Source: CAVXSP01 sp963724645
Lineage (GTDB): Bacteria > Acidobacteriota > Vicinamibacteria > Vicinamibacterales > SCN-69-37
Length of the DNA stretch: 64,000 nucleotides
Assembly (NCBI GenBank): GCA_963724645.1
Contig: CAVRVJ010000001.1
Span: forward strand, 248,001-312,000
Direction: 5' to 3'
Program-made: the position numbers and the translations under genes
In this document: piece by piece, positions 53,458-62,188 of the stretch
How positions within the stretch are numbered: the stretch's first letter is position 1
Layout of the letters: each line of letters opens with the position of its first letter
The notes under the pieces: generated by a model
What the model was told of the DNA's origin: nothing
Seen by the model: the letters and a program-made list of their open reading frames with translations, nothing else
Databases searched by the model: none

Positions 53458-54075
53458 ATGAATCGAAGGATGCTCGCACATAAGCTCAGAACTCACGGCA
53501 TGCGCGCGCTCGTCAGGACGACGATGTCGATTGGCGCGGGCGTGGCAGTCCTGATCGGATCGGTGAAGGGCCTGGTCTGGGTCCACGCAGCGCTGAGTAC
53601 CGCACTACTCTCAATGCTGCTCTCGGCACATCCACAGGCTGCAGGTATCAGCGCCGCAGCGGACGTTGATCCTGCCATCGTCAAACTCGGTGTTGGCTAT
53701 GCGCAGGCCGTTCTTGCGAAGGACGCGGCGACCGCGGCGGCCTACTTCCGCGACGACGGCATGGAATTGCCGTACTGCGCGGCGCCGGTGAAAGGCCGCA
53801 CCGCGATCGAACAGCGACTCCGCGCACTGTTCAACAGCCCCGTGTCCCTTACGGCGTTCACGATGTCACACCTCGAGACGATGGTTCAGGGGGACACAGG
53901 CTACGACGTGGGCACCTATCAGCAACGCTGGATGCTGCCCGACGGGAAATCGGTGAATGACGCCGGCAAGTTCGTGGCGATTTTCAAGCGCACGCAAGGC
54001 CAGTGGAAGCTCGCGTATCTGATCTACAACACGGACAGCCTGCCGGCAGTACCGCCGAATCCGACAAACCGATAG
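53458..54075 (+). CDS. NTF2/SnoaL-like (DUF4440-type) exported protein
   Basis: Start ATG 53458 preceded by TTGGAGGAAGCC; 205 residues. A hydrophobic N-terminal segment (VAVLIGSVKGLVWVHAALSTALLSMLLSA) precedes a SnoaL-like fold: VGYAQAVLAKDAATAAAYFRDDGM, KGRTAIEQRLRALF, YDVGTYQQRWMLPDGK and DAGKFVAIFKRTQGQWKL. Likely membrane-anchored or periplasmic with unknown ligand. Confidence 0.75.
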   Translation: MNRRMLAHKLRTHGMRALVRTTMSIGAGVAVLIGSVKGLVWVHAALSTALLSMLLSAHPQAAGISAAADVDPAIVKLGVGYAQAVLAKDAATAAAYFRDDGMELPYCAAPVKGRTAIEQRLRALFNSPVSLTAFTMSHLETMVQGDTGYDVGTYQQRWMLPDGKSVNDAGKFVAIFKRTQGQWKLAYLIYNTDSLPAVPPNPTNR

Positions 54076-54085
54076 CATGTCGGCT

Positions 54086-54114
54086 GGACGCCGGTTCTTC
54101 GAGAACCGGCGTCC
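54086..54114. terminator. Strong hairpin after the SnoaL-like gene
   Basis: Perfect 12-bp stem (GGACGCCGGTTC with GAACCGGCGTCC) and a 5-nt loop, 11 bp past the stop. No run of T follows, so it is a weak candidate for intrinsic termination and may act as an mRNA 3' stabiliser. Confidence 0.5.
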
Positions 54115-54289
54115 GCTGGCGTCGGCACGCCTATCTGCTCTCGTTGCAGTCGCGGCATTGACTATCGCGGCGGTCGTTGGGGCGTTTGCGTTGAATCTGG
54201 TGCGCAGGTCTGCGTCAGCCTGACGTGACGCACCAAGAATTCTCGCCTGATCTCGGTGACCGCGCGAACGCCGCGTTCATCGAGCAACG

Positions 54290-54874
54290 TTACTGAATCA
54301 CTCTGAACTGCTGGGACGTGTCAACACGAACGGTGGGCGCCCTGGCTGGCCACAAGCCGGAGAGTGCCGAAATCAATATCGCCATCCCCACTCCCGATGT
54401 GACGCCAGCGAGCGCGAAGCCGTAGGCCCACGCCAGTCGTGTCCATGGCCAGGTGCGCGGTTTGCGCCAGTCGCGCGCGAACGAGTCTTCAAGCAGCTTC
54501 AGGAAGTCGTCGGTGATCCGTCTGGGCGCCGCCGCGCTCCACAGGTCCCACACGAGCCACGCCGCGACGGCCATCAGCAGCAGGCCACACCACATGCTGA
54601 GCGCCGCGTTCAGGCCGCCCGCCCGGTACGCGACGCGTTCGCATGGCAGCGCGACGGGCGGAGCGGCATAGCAGTTCGTGAAGTCGAACACGGTGACGAT
54701 GCTCTGAGGCGCCGAGGCGATCATTTGCATGCCGAGGACAACGACCACATACAAAAGCACACCCATGCCGAATTCCCATGTGCCCAGCCGGACCCACGCG
54801 TGAAACGAGTCCGGTGGAATCTTCAGCCCGCGGCGCCGCCACGGGCTGATCTCTTGTGGCGCCCAGCTAGCCAC
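54290..54874 (-). CDS. Hypothetical membrane protein at the end of the MoxR/VWA operon
   Basis: 194 residues with three to four hydrophobic segments (FGMGVLLYVVVVLGMQMIA, ALSMWCGLLLMAVAAWLVWDLW, AWAYGFALAGVTSGVGMAILISAL). A paired-cysteine extracytoplasmic loop (FTNCYAAPPVALPCE) lies between the first two. No family recognised. It overlaps the VWA gene by 8 bp and is translationally coupled. Confidence 0.7.
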   Translation of the reverse strand: MASWAPQEISPWRRRGLKIPPDSFHAWVRLGTWEFGMGVLLYVVVVLGMQMIASAPQSIVTVFDFTNCYAAPPVALPCERVAYRAGGLNAALSMWCGLLLMAVAAWLVWDLWSAAAPRRITDDFLKLLEDSFARDWRKPRTWPWTRLAWAYGFALAGVTSGVGMAILISALSGLWPARAPTVRVDTSQQFRVIQ

Positions 54875-56144
54875 GTCTGTCCTCGATTGAAATCACGGTG
54901 TTGCCGCCGCGATTTCCCCATGGCGGCGGCGCGCCGTCGCCGACACGGATAGTGATCACGGGAAACGGAGGCGCATCGTTCGACCATATCGTATGGCAGT
55001 CGCTCACAATCACCAGCAGGTCAATCGGATCGTGCGTCCTCTCGATGAACGCGCGCAGCCCCACATCCAGATCCGTGCCGCCGCCGCCGTACAATTCGAC
55101 CTGCTCGGCTCCAAAAACCTTCCGCACGTCGCGGACCGCGGCATCGCAGCACGCGACGACGACGTCTGCGCCGTACCCGAGTTGGCGGGTCAGGCCCGCC
55201 AGCTCCGCCACCGCTCGCGCCAACTGTGAGTCTTCCATCGAGCTGGAGGTATCGATCAGGAATCCCGGCCGCGGCCGCGGCTGGTGGAAGCTCGGCATGA
55301 GAAATTCGCCGTAGCACGCCTGCCGTCGGTGCGGCCGCCTGTAGGTGCGGTCGTACCGGCCGAGCGTACTCGCGCGCAAGGCCCTGCGCACCACATGACG
55401 GATCGTGGCCAGGTAGTCGACCTTCGGTGCGAGGGTGGCGTGGGCCCACCGGCGCCACGCAGGTGAGACCTCGCCAGCGTGGGGCGAGATCTCGTCGATG
55501 CGCCGGGCCACTTCGCGCCGCACGAGCTCGGCCTTCAACCGGTCGACACCAGGTGTCCCTCCCTCGCCTTCATCGTCTGCCGGCAACTCCCAGAATCGCC
55601 GCTCGCCGTGGGCGCCAGACCCGCAGTCCTGCCCGGCCTGCCCGCTTTCTTCGGCCGCCTTGCGTTTATCTGCACGAGGCGGCGCCGGCAGCTGCTTGTA
55701 GTAAGACTCGGCAGTGGCGCCGCTCTCCAGTCCGTACTTGGCGGGCAGCGGCGGATCGCCTGGCAGCGGCAGGCCCTCGGCGTGGAGATCGTCATTGATC
55801 TCGCAGTCGCCGGCCGTGTTCCAGCGCCGATGATCAGTGATGCCGGCGGCCTTCTTTCGCGCCTCGTGGTCGCGCAAGAGGTGCCCCACCTCGTGAATGA
55901 GGAGCGTCGCGTTCTCTTCGACCGAGTGCCGCGCTACCCACGTGTCGTTGTAGTACAGGCGCCAGTGCGGGTCGACGGCCATGCTGTCGATGAGGTCGGT
56001 GGCGACCGGAATCAAGCTGAAGAGCGCCGGCGCGAAATAGCTGCGTTGATAGGCCGCCCGCACGCGAGCCGCCTGCAGCGCGCGGGGATACCCGTCGGCT
56101 TCGTGATCCGAGCGGCGAATCAGATCGCGGACGGTGAACTTCAC
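54867..56144 (-). CDS. DUF2201/VWA-like protein with HExxH-type motif
   Basis: Start GTG 56144 (MKFTVRDLIRRSDHE), 2 bp after the ATPase stop; 425 residues. Residues 84-88 HEVGH in LLIHEVGHLLRDHE look like a zinc-peptidase motif. The C-terminal VWA-like domain has the MIDAS start DTSSS at 298-302, then GGGGTDLDVGLRAFIE and VSDCHTIW. DUF2201 proteins pair with MoxR-class ATPases, as here, and are thought to work as chaperone or metal-insertion machines. Confidence 0.85.
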   Translation of the reverse strand: MKFTVRDLIRRSDHEADGYPRALQAARVRAAYQRSYFAPALFSLIPVATDLIDSMAVDPHWRLYYNDTWVARHSVEENATLLIHEVGHLLRDHEARKKAAGITDHRRWNTAGDCEINDDLHAEGLPLPGDPPLPAKYGLESGATAESYYKQLPAPPRADKRKAAEESGQAGQDCGSGAHGERRFWELPADDEGEGGTPGVDRLKAELVRREVARRIDEISPHAGEVSPAWRRWAHATLAPKVDYLATIRHVVRRALRASTLGRYDRTYRRPHRRQACYGEFLMPSFHQPRPRPGFLIDTSSSMEDSQLARAVAELAGLTRQLGYGADVVVACCDAAVRDVRKVFGAEQVELYGGGGTDLDVGLRAFIERTHDPIDLLVIVSDCHTIWSNDAPPFPVITIRVGDGAPPPWGNRGGNTVISIEDRRG

Positions 56145-56146
56145 GG

Positions 56147-57304
56147 TCAGTCCCGCGGCACGAGCTTCGCCATCTGCATCAGCTCGTAGAACGGACGGCA
56201 CTCCTCGGGCAGCTTCATCACGCCCTGGGGTCGGTTCCGTTGGTCGCACAACATGCGCGCCGACGATGCCGGAATGTCTGCGTTCTTCCGGCCCGCGACA
56301 CCGAGCGCGATCATCGCCGCTTCCCAGCGCAGCGGCGTGTTGTTGTTGATGACGGCGCCCGCGAGCGCGTAACACACGGCATACGCGCGATCGACGCGGT
56401 CGGGCAGCACGAAGCGCCGGGGATCCTTCAGGATGTCCTCCGGATCCGGCAGATTCAGGGTCTCGCGGTACTCGAGAAACGGCAGCGCCTGGTCGCCCAC
56501 CAGGCCGGCGAGCGCCGCGCCTTGCAGCACGCGATTGCCCGGCGATACGGCGTCGATCGCCGCGAGGAACCGTGACGCCAGATACCAGGTCCGGCCCGAC
56601 GGCCACGGACCGCTCCGCCGGGCGGGATCGGCGGGTGGCGCCAGCCAGGCCTCGCGACCGGCGGCCCTCACGTAGGCGGCAATCGTCGCGCGCTGGCCGT
56701 GATGGTATCGGGCCAGATAGTCGGCAGGCAGCACGGGCATGCTGGCCGGCGCCGGAAAATCGCTCGCCATCAAGTCGCACCACGTCTCGTGATCCATCGG
56801 GAACTCGCCGTGCCACAACCGGTTCGCCATCGGCGCCTGGATTTCCTGTCCGCCGGCGGCCCATTCCACCGCATTGCTCGCGCACAGATACACGACACCG
56901 CCCTCTCCCGGCTCGTAGTCCGGCAGCCGCAATTCACCGCAGACGTTCTCGGTCAACAGGCGCAGCATCGCCGCCTGTGTCGTCGGCGGGACAGTGGTGA
57001 GCTCGTCGAGGAAGACCACCACCAGGTAGCCGTCTTCGGCAAAGCGCTGCGCGTCGCGCGCCCAGGCCATGGGCAGCAGACGCACGCCGTCCGGCGTCGA
57101 CACCGGAAAGCCGCCGAAGTCCTGTGGTTCCCGAATCGACCCGACCAGGACCACGACCTTGCACTTGATCCCGACGCGATCGAATCCCACCTCGAGGCTC
57201 TTGGCGAACTCCGTCTTGCCCACGCCGGGAAAGCCGGTCACGTGCATCGGGATACGCGCCTGTAACCCGATGGCGATGAGTTGCACGAAATGTCGGAATT
57301 CCAC
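56147..57304 (-). CDS. MoxR-type AAA+ ATPase
   Basis: 385 residues. Walker A GFPGVGKT at 24-31, Walker B LVVVFLDELTTVPPTTQAAML, sensor region VVYLCASNAVEWAAGGQEIQAP and arginine-finger region. The C-terminal half is a long helical lid. It precedes the DUF2201/VWA gene by 2 bp, forming a MoxR-VWA pair analogous in layout to RavA-ViaA. Confidence 0.88.
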   Translation of the reverse strand: MEFRHFVQLIAIGLQARIPMHVTGFPGVGKTEFAKSLEVGFDRVGIKCKVVVLVGSIREPQDFGGFPVSTPDGVRLLPMAWARDAQRFAEDGYLVVVFLDELTTVPPTTQAAMLRLLTENVCGELRLPDYEPGEGGVVYLCASNAVEWAAGGQEIQAPMANRLWHGEFPMDHETWCDLMASDFPAPASMPVLPADYLARYHHGQRATIAAYVRAAGREAWLAPPADPARRSGPWPSGRTWYLASRFLAAIDAVSPGNRVLQGAALAGLVGDQALPFLEYRETLNLPDPEDILKDPRRFVLPDRVDRAYAVCYALAGAVINNNTPLRWEAAMIALGVAGRKNADIPASSARMLCDQRNRPQGVMKLPEECRPFYELMQMAKLVPRD

Positions 57305-57392
57305 GGCCGGACTCCCCCGCTACATAGACACCGTCTTTCACGCGACGGCCCAAGCGCCCCATGGCTCGTCGTACCCGATCGGGCTCCTGTTG

Positions 57393-57896
57393 CTAACGGT
57401 CCGCCATCTGCTTGCCGTGGTGCCGCGTGTGGAGTTCCATGAATCGGACGTATTGCTCCACGGGGACGGCGCCGAAGATGGTCGTTCGGATCCGCTCGCC
57501 CCGGGAGGCGGTCTGCCGGCAAGCCTCGTCGAACTTTCGGTGCGCGGTCTCGAGGCGCACGCGTCCCTCGGCAGCCGTCGCGGGTCCGCTCGCGGGATCC
57601 ATCGCCTTGCTGGTCTTCGCCTTGGGGAACGCGCTCTTCCTCAGCACGCGCCTGAACAGAAGCCCGCGGACGATGGGATGAACGACGCCGGGCAGCTTTG
57701 GAAACTTTGAAGGGCGGCCAGCCGCCATGTTGGCTGATTCCTCGAGCGAGCGGGCGACATGCTCCACGATTTGGCTGGGCGACCACTTCCCCGGCGCGCG
57801 TGGTGCGGTCCAGGCGGTCGCGGTCCATTCGCCGGCCGCCATCAACTGCTCAATCGCGTCCTTGCTCGCTTCGAGAGCCGTGTTGATGTCCGCCAT
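57393..57896 (-). CDS. DinB/YfiT-like four-helix protein
   Basis: 167 residues: AWTAPRAPGKWSPSQIVEHV with the first conserved His of DinB metal sites, FDEACRQTASRGERI, and VEQYVRFMELHTRHHGKQM with the second His cluster. The family includes metal-dependent thiol (bacillithiol/mycothiol) transferases. Specific activity is unknown. Confidence 0.75.
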   Translation of the reverse strand: MADINTALEASKDAIEQLMAAGEWTATAWTAPRAPGKWSPSQIVEHVARSLEESANMAAGRPSKFPKLPGVVHPIVRGLLFRRVLRKSAFPKAKTSKAMDPASGPATAAEGRVRLETAHRKFDEACRQTASRGERIRTTIFGAVPVEQYVRFMELHTRHHGKQMADR

Positions 57897-57929
57897 CGCG
57901 TACTTCCTTTCTCCAGTGATGCTGCGCCG

Positions 57930-58184
57930 ATTCTACGCTCCGAACGGGTTCTCATCAGCGCTGGTGATCTCAGACGAGTTTCGCCCCTTGCGGCGGTTTC
58001 GGTTCCGCGACGTGCGCGTAGAACCAGATCTCGTCCGTTCGTGAAGGAGGGTCGATTCGCATCGCTGCTTGTCAGAGATCGCGAGCTCGCCGACAGTCTG
58101 GCCGACGGCTTCCAGGAGCTCTGGCGCAAAGTCATGAAGTACCTCCGTGAGATCCAGGTCGATCCCCGCGGCCACAAGGACTGA
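57930..58184 (+). pseudogene. 3' fragment of an unidentified (possibly TrmB-like) gene
   Basis: After a frame change near 58035 the plus strand reads FVKEGRFASLLVRDRELADS, LADGFQELWRKVMKYLREIQV and ends DPRGHKD-stop. Just upstream in another frame is RRFRFRDVRVEPDLVR. This resembles the C-terminal end of TrmB/HTH regulators acting as effector domains, but support is thin and no start exists. Confidence 0.35.
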
Positions 58185-58275
58185 GCGAAGAGCTTGGGCG
58201 TCGCGACGACAGCTCAGTCGACCGGCCGGCACCCAAGTGTTATGGGCGGGCCTGAACCGACCACTCCGGAGTCGA

Positions 58276-58893
58276 TCACCGTCGTTCGCGCGTCAACGCC
58301 GCGAAGGCCTCGTAGAACACCTTGTCGGGGCACAACTCCGGCGTCAGGATGCGTTGCATCACGAGCCCCTCGATGAGCGCATGCAGCACACGCACGAGCA
58401 CGTCGGCCGGCATCGGCAGTTCGCTCGCGTCGAACGTGCGCAGCCACTCGGCGCCGATCTCGTAGCTGCCTTTCGTGATCTCGTGAACGCGCGCCCGTAG
58501 CTCGGAATTGCTCAGCGTGTAGGCGAGTCCTGTCAATCGTCCAACAGCGACCGGCGCGCGGTCGTGGACCGCTGCGAGCGTCGCCTTGGCGAGCGCGCGC
58601 ATCGCCTCGGCGAACGTTGCGCCGGGCGCGACCCGGGGAACGACCGGCGCCCAGTACGTCTGCCCGAGCGCGATGAACAGCTCGTCGCGATTCTTGAAGT
58701 TCCCATAGATCGCGCCGGTCGTCATGCCGGCGCGCCTGGCCACTTCCTCCATCGTCGTGCGCTCGTATCCCTTCTCCCGAATCAATGCGCGGGCGGCTTC
58801 GAGCAGCGCCACTCGCGTGCGCTCGCGCTTGTCGCCCTTCGGCTTATGGCGAGCCGACAGCGTGGGTGCAACTGGCGCGTCTACGCTTGCCAT
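58276..58893 (-). CDS. TetR family transcriptional repressor
   Basis: 205 residues. The N-terminal HTH reads RVALLEAARALIREKGYERTT, MEEVARRAGMTTGAIYGNFKN, RDELFIALG, the textbook TetR DNA-binding domain. The C-terminal effector domain is family-unspecific. Divergent from the esterase gene with a 37-bp intergenic region containing a palindrome, so it very probably represses both genes. Confidence 0.9.
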   Translation of the reverse strand: MASVDAPVAPTLSARHKPKGDKRERTRVALLEAARALIREKGYERTTMEEVARRAGMTTGAIYGNFKNRDELFIALGQTYWAPVVPRVAPGATFAEAMRALAKATLAAVHDRAPVAVGRLTGLAYTLSNSELRARVHEITKGSYEIGAEWLRTFDASELPMPADVLVRVLHALIEGLVMQRILTPELCPDKVFYEAFAALTRERR

Positions 58894-58900
58894 CCATTAG

Positions 58901-58919
58901 AAAATAGTATATCTATTTT
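58901..58919. promoter_or_regulatory. AT-rich palindromic TetR operator
   Basis: AAAATAG-TATAT-CTATTTT, 7-bp perfect arms with a 5-bp centre, in the 37-bp gap between the TetR and esterase starts. An almost G/C-free stretch in a GC-rich genome, placed to block both promoters. Confidence 0.75.
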
Positions 58920-58930
58920 ATAAATTCAAT

Positions 58931-60142
58931 ATGAAAAGCGAAAACACAGTGGAAAATGCCATCAAGGGGTTCGTCGATGGCGGCCAGCTTGCCGGCGCCG
59001 TGGCGCTGGCATGGCGGAATGGCGAGGTCGTCCACTCAGCCGTCGTCGGGCGCCGCGACCTCGCGAATGAGCGTCCAGTCGAGCGCGACACCATCTTCCG
59101 CATCGCGTCGATGACCAAGCCGGTGACGACAGTCGCGGCTTTGATGCTGCTCGACGAGGGGCGATTCGCGCTGGACGATTCGATCGCGCTCTGCGCACCG
59201 GAGCTCGCGCACCTGCGCGTGTTACGCGATCCGGAAGGACCGCTCGACGCCACCAACGGGGCGATCCGATCGATCACGTTCCGCGATCTGTTGACGCATC
59301 GATCGGGGCTGACGTACGGCGAATTTCATCGTGGTCCTGTCGGTCGCGCATACGCCGAGACACTCGGCACCCAGATCGACAACTCGCTCACGCCGGACGA
59401 GTGGATCGCGCGCGTCGCGACCCTGCCGCTGATCGATCAACCAGGAGCCGGTTTTCATTACAGCATCTCGACAGACCTTCTCGGTTTGCTCATCGCGCGC
59501 CTCGAAGGCGAATCGTTGGGCGAGGTGCTCGCGAGACGAATCTTCGCGCCGCTCGGCATGCGCGACACCGGCTTCGTCGTGTCACGCGAGAAGCGAGATC
59601 GCCGTGCCGCGTTGTGTGGCTTCGATGACGAAGGCCGTTTGACGACGTTGACCGCCACGCCAGGTCGTCACGCGCTTGACGAGCGACCGGACGACATGAC
59701 GTTCGAGTCGGGTGGTCAGGGTTTGTGGTCGACGCTCGACGACTATCTCGTGTTCGCTCGGATGCTGCTCCGTGATCCCGAGGTACCCGCGCTGTTACGG
59801 GGAGAGACGCTCGCGATGATGACGTCGAACCAGTTGACGCCCGAGCAACGCGCGTCGGCTCGAATGTTCGGCCGATCGATCTTCGCAGCGGGCCACGGCT
59901 ACGGCATGGGCGTCGCTGTCGTCCTCGAACCCGAGAAGGCCGACCCGATGCGCTCCCGAGGTGGAATCGGCACGATTGGCTGGCCCGGTGCGTACGGCGG
60001 TTGGTGGCAGGCAGATCCGAACGATCGATCGGTGCTGATCTTCCTGTCGCACAACATGCTCGAACTGTCGCAGATGGTGCGTGGGATTGGTCTTGACGTG
60101 TGGAGCGCGATCGCCAGCTTTCACGCGATCGCGACGGCGTGA
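58931..60142 (+). CDS. Serine hydrolase, class C beta-lactamase / family VIII esterase type
   Basis: 403 residues, no signal peptide. Catalytic S-x-x-K motif is Ser60-Met-Thr-Lys63 (FRIASMTKPVTTVAAL); the tyrosine motif is Tyr177-Ser-Ile (FHYSISTDLLGLLIARLEG), the arrangement of EstB-like family VIII esterases rather than true AmpC (Y-x-N). A third motif near GWPGAYGGWWQADPN matches the family. Expected to be a cytoplasmic esterase controlled by the divergent TetR gene. Its 3' end overlaps the intended 3' end of the integrase on the other strand by about 20 bp. Confidence 0.85.
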   Translation: MKSENTVENAIKGFVDGGQLAGAVALAWRNGEVVHSAVVGRRDLANERPVERDTIFRIASMTKPVTTVAALMLLDEGRFALDDSIALCAPELAHLRVLRDPEGPLDATNGAIRSITFRDLLTHRSGLTYGEFHRGPVGRAYAETLGTQIDNSLTPDEWIARVATLPLIDQPGAGFHYSISTDLLGLLIARLEGESLGEVLARRIFAPLGMRDTGFVVSREKRDRRAALCGFDDEGRLTTLTATPGRHALDERPDDMTFESGGQGLWSTLDDYLVFARMLLRDPEVPALLRGETLAMMTSNQLTPEQRASARMFGRSIFAAGHGYGMGVAVVLEPEKADPMRSRGGIGTIGWPGAYGGWWQADPNDRSVLIFLSHNMLELSQMVRGIGLDVWSAIASFHAIATA

Positions 60143-61124
60143 GCCGCTCCCCGAAATGTCCAGGCTTTTTGCCTAAGGGCGTTACCTCCGGGCGTCTCCC
60201 TGATCCGCGCGAGCATCTGACCTTTCGCCTTGAGCCGCTGGTGCGAGTAGTGCTCCAGCATCTTCTTGGAGAGCTGGCCGTCACGGCCTGGATAACGTGC
60301 TCAGACTCACCGGCCTCGAGCAGATCCGTGACGACCGTGTGGCGTAGGTCGTGGAACCGGAAGCCGGGGAGGCCGGCTGCGTCCCGCAGCGACCGCCAGG
60401 CGCCGTCCCACTTTTTCGCCGGCTTGGTCGGGTCGTGGTGGTGGTGCTGGCTGGCGCACCACAGATAATGCTCCGCCTCCGTGTGCCCAAGTTCGTCCGC
60501 GCGCTTAAGCATCCGCGTGATCGCGTCGCGGGCCGCGCCATTCAGCGGGATCTTACGCTTGCTCGTCTCGTTCTTGCTGTGCCCGACGTAGAGCACGCCC
60601 TTACGGGTGGCGCTCTCGACGTCCCACACCTTCTCCAGGTCAACGTCCTTGCGGCGGACGTGCTTCACCTCGACGCCACGCATCGATGTGTTCGCCGCCA
60701 GGACCGCCGCGCAGTAAACGTGCTCCCACTCAGGATTGCTGGCGGCGGTCTCGAGCAGCCGCTTCTGCTCCTCGTTCGTGAGCGCCCGGCCGATGGGCAC
60801 GCCCTCGGCCTCGCTCAACATCGTGACGTGGTCCTGCAGCCGGCGCCAGTGGCCGTAGCGCTTCAGGACCTTGCGCAGCGTGCCCACGTCCATATTGACC
60901 GTGCGGTTGCTGACCCCATCGAGTTTCCGCTTGGCTTGGAAGCCTTCGATCAACTCGCGCGTGATGGTCGACAGCAGCACGTCGCCAATGCGGTCCTTCA
61001 CGATCGCCAACCGCTCTTCGTCGAACGCGACGGTGCGCTCACGGTTCGCCGTGGCTCGCTTCGCCGCGAGGTAGGCGTCGCACGCGGCGAATAATCGACT
61101 CCGCCGGCCGTTGGCAAGACGCAC
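60121..61124 (-). pseudogene. Tyrosine recombinase (phage-type integrase), frameshifted before the catalytic Tyr
   Basis: From GTG 61124: FAACDAYLAAKRATANRERT, FQAKRKLDGVSNRTVNMDVGTLRKVLKRYG (core-binding SAM-like domain), then NTSMRGVEVKHVRRKDVDL (catalytic Arg I) and FRFHDLRHTVVTDLLEAG (HxxR). One base is missing near 60285; restoring it gives GQLSKKMLEHYSHQRLKAKG with the nucleophilic Tyr, and a stop at 60121-60123. In the actual frame translation continues antisense over the esterase without Tyr. The N-terminus also seems 30-40 residues short. Inactive as read. Confidence 0.85.
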
Positions 61125-61238
61125 ACCAGGCGTTGAACAGGTAAATCCGCTTCGGTCGCCTTATCTAGCTACGCTAACGGACAAGAGCTCGAGAAAATTC
61201 AAGTAAATCGACGAGCGGCTGGTTCTTGATCTCCACGC

Positions 61239-61703
61239 TTACTCCGACGTCCCTGGATCATTGGCCGCTTCCACATCACGCTCGAACGTCTGAACGAGTT
61301 GGATATGATCCGCAACTGCCGGAATGCTTTTCAATGCAGCTTCGAGTCGTTCGTCCGAGGTGATCGAGCGCGTGTTGAGTCGAACCGCCAGGGCAACGTA
61401 CATCGAATGGTACACGGTTCGCCCTGTTGCATTCGCAAGTGTATGTGCGTCCTCCGCCAAGGCCCGGCATGGAACCGTCTCTACCGCGATCTGCCTGATG
61501 TCTGCGACGAGCTGCTGCCCTTCTTCAGTAGTCAGCTCCTGGCGCCGGATCTTCTTCCAGATCGTGTTAGCCGTTTCAGCGAAGAGCAGATCCGGCGCGA
61601 TGTACTCGTGCGGCAACACGAGCAGCCGTCGCGCCGCGTCGCTGTGAATCTCGGGCACGAACCACTTGACGACGACGCTGGCGTCGACGACGAAGACACT
61701 CAC
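61239..61703 (-). CDS. VapC-like PIN-domain protein with an altered acidic site
   Basis: 154 residues. PIN motifs: Asp7 (VFVVDASVVVKWF), Glu43 (DLLFAETANTIWK) and Asp117 (SITSDERLEAAL). The usual second Asp (YDALYLALA) is His99 here (TVYHSMYVALA). VapC toxins are Mg-dependent RNases needing this acidic cluster, so activity may be reduced. Overlaps the antitoxin stop by 4 bp, a typical vapBC operon. Confidence 0.85.
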   Translation of the reverse strand: MSVFVVDASVVVKWFVPEIHSDAARRLLVLPHEYIAPDLLFAETANTIWKKIRRQELTTEEGQQLVADIRQIAVETVPCRALAEDAHTLANATGRTVYHSMYVALAVRLNTRSITSDERLEAALKSIPAVADHIQLVQTFERDVEAANDPGTSE

Positions 61704-61933
61704 CGCGTGTCGCGGTCCTCGCGAATCAACGCGGCACTATCGGACTGCGTCGAACCGCGCAGGCGCTTCAGCCAGCGGGCCGACAGCCGTCGCGTTTCGG
61801 CGAGACGCCGGGCGCTCGCATTGCGCAGGACTTCATGGATTTCCGCCTGCAGCGAACGGCCATGGGCCTTCGCGGCGGCCTTCAACTCTTGCAAAACAGC
61901 GTCGTCCAGATTCCTGACCAAGAGGTTTGCCAT
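61700..61933 (-). CDS. FitA/VapB-like ribbon-helix-helix antitoxin
   Basis: 77 residues: MANLLVRNLDDAVLQELKAA, KAHGRSLQAEIHEVLRNAS, the FitA/StbC-type RHH fold (VRNLDD...LK..A...GRS...E...L). The C-terminal tail would wrap the PIN toxin. First gene of the pair; binds its own promoter by family. Confidence 0.85.
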   Translation of the reverse strand: MANLLVRNLDDAVLQELKAAAKAHGRSLQAEIHEVLRNASARRLAETRRLSARWLKRLRGSTQSDSAALIREDRDTR

Positions 61934-62188
61934 AGCAAGCGGACCCTAGAGAGTGGTATCACAATGATACCGCACCACGGCCCCTCCTCGTCCACCCTAC
62001 GACCACGCGGTCGATCCGTCAAAAATGGAATACATCGGTCCCGGCCTATGCGCTGTGCACGCCGGATGGCTCGGGATCGCCCGTCGCCGGCTAAAATGCG
62101 TTGGGAGACGCCGACAGGGTTAGGGCACGATTAGGCACAAATCACTTTCGCGTCGATCACGAGTCCGTAAGTGATTGATTCTAAGAGC
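61934..62188. other. Intergenic region before tRNA-Ser
   Basis: No gene seen. GTATCACAATGATAC (61957-61971), 25-38 bp upstream of the VapB start, is a 6-bp perfect inverted repeat and a plausible VapBC operator. Confidence 0.5.

Noticed and set aside
58931..60142. Secreted AmpC-type beta-lactamase (resistance gene)
   Set aside because: No signal peptide and Y-S-I instead of Y-x-N at the second motif; an esterase is more likely.
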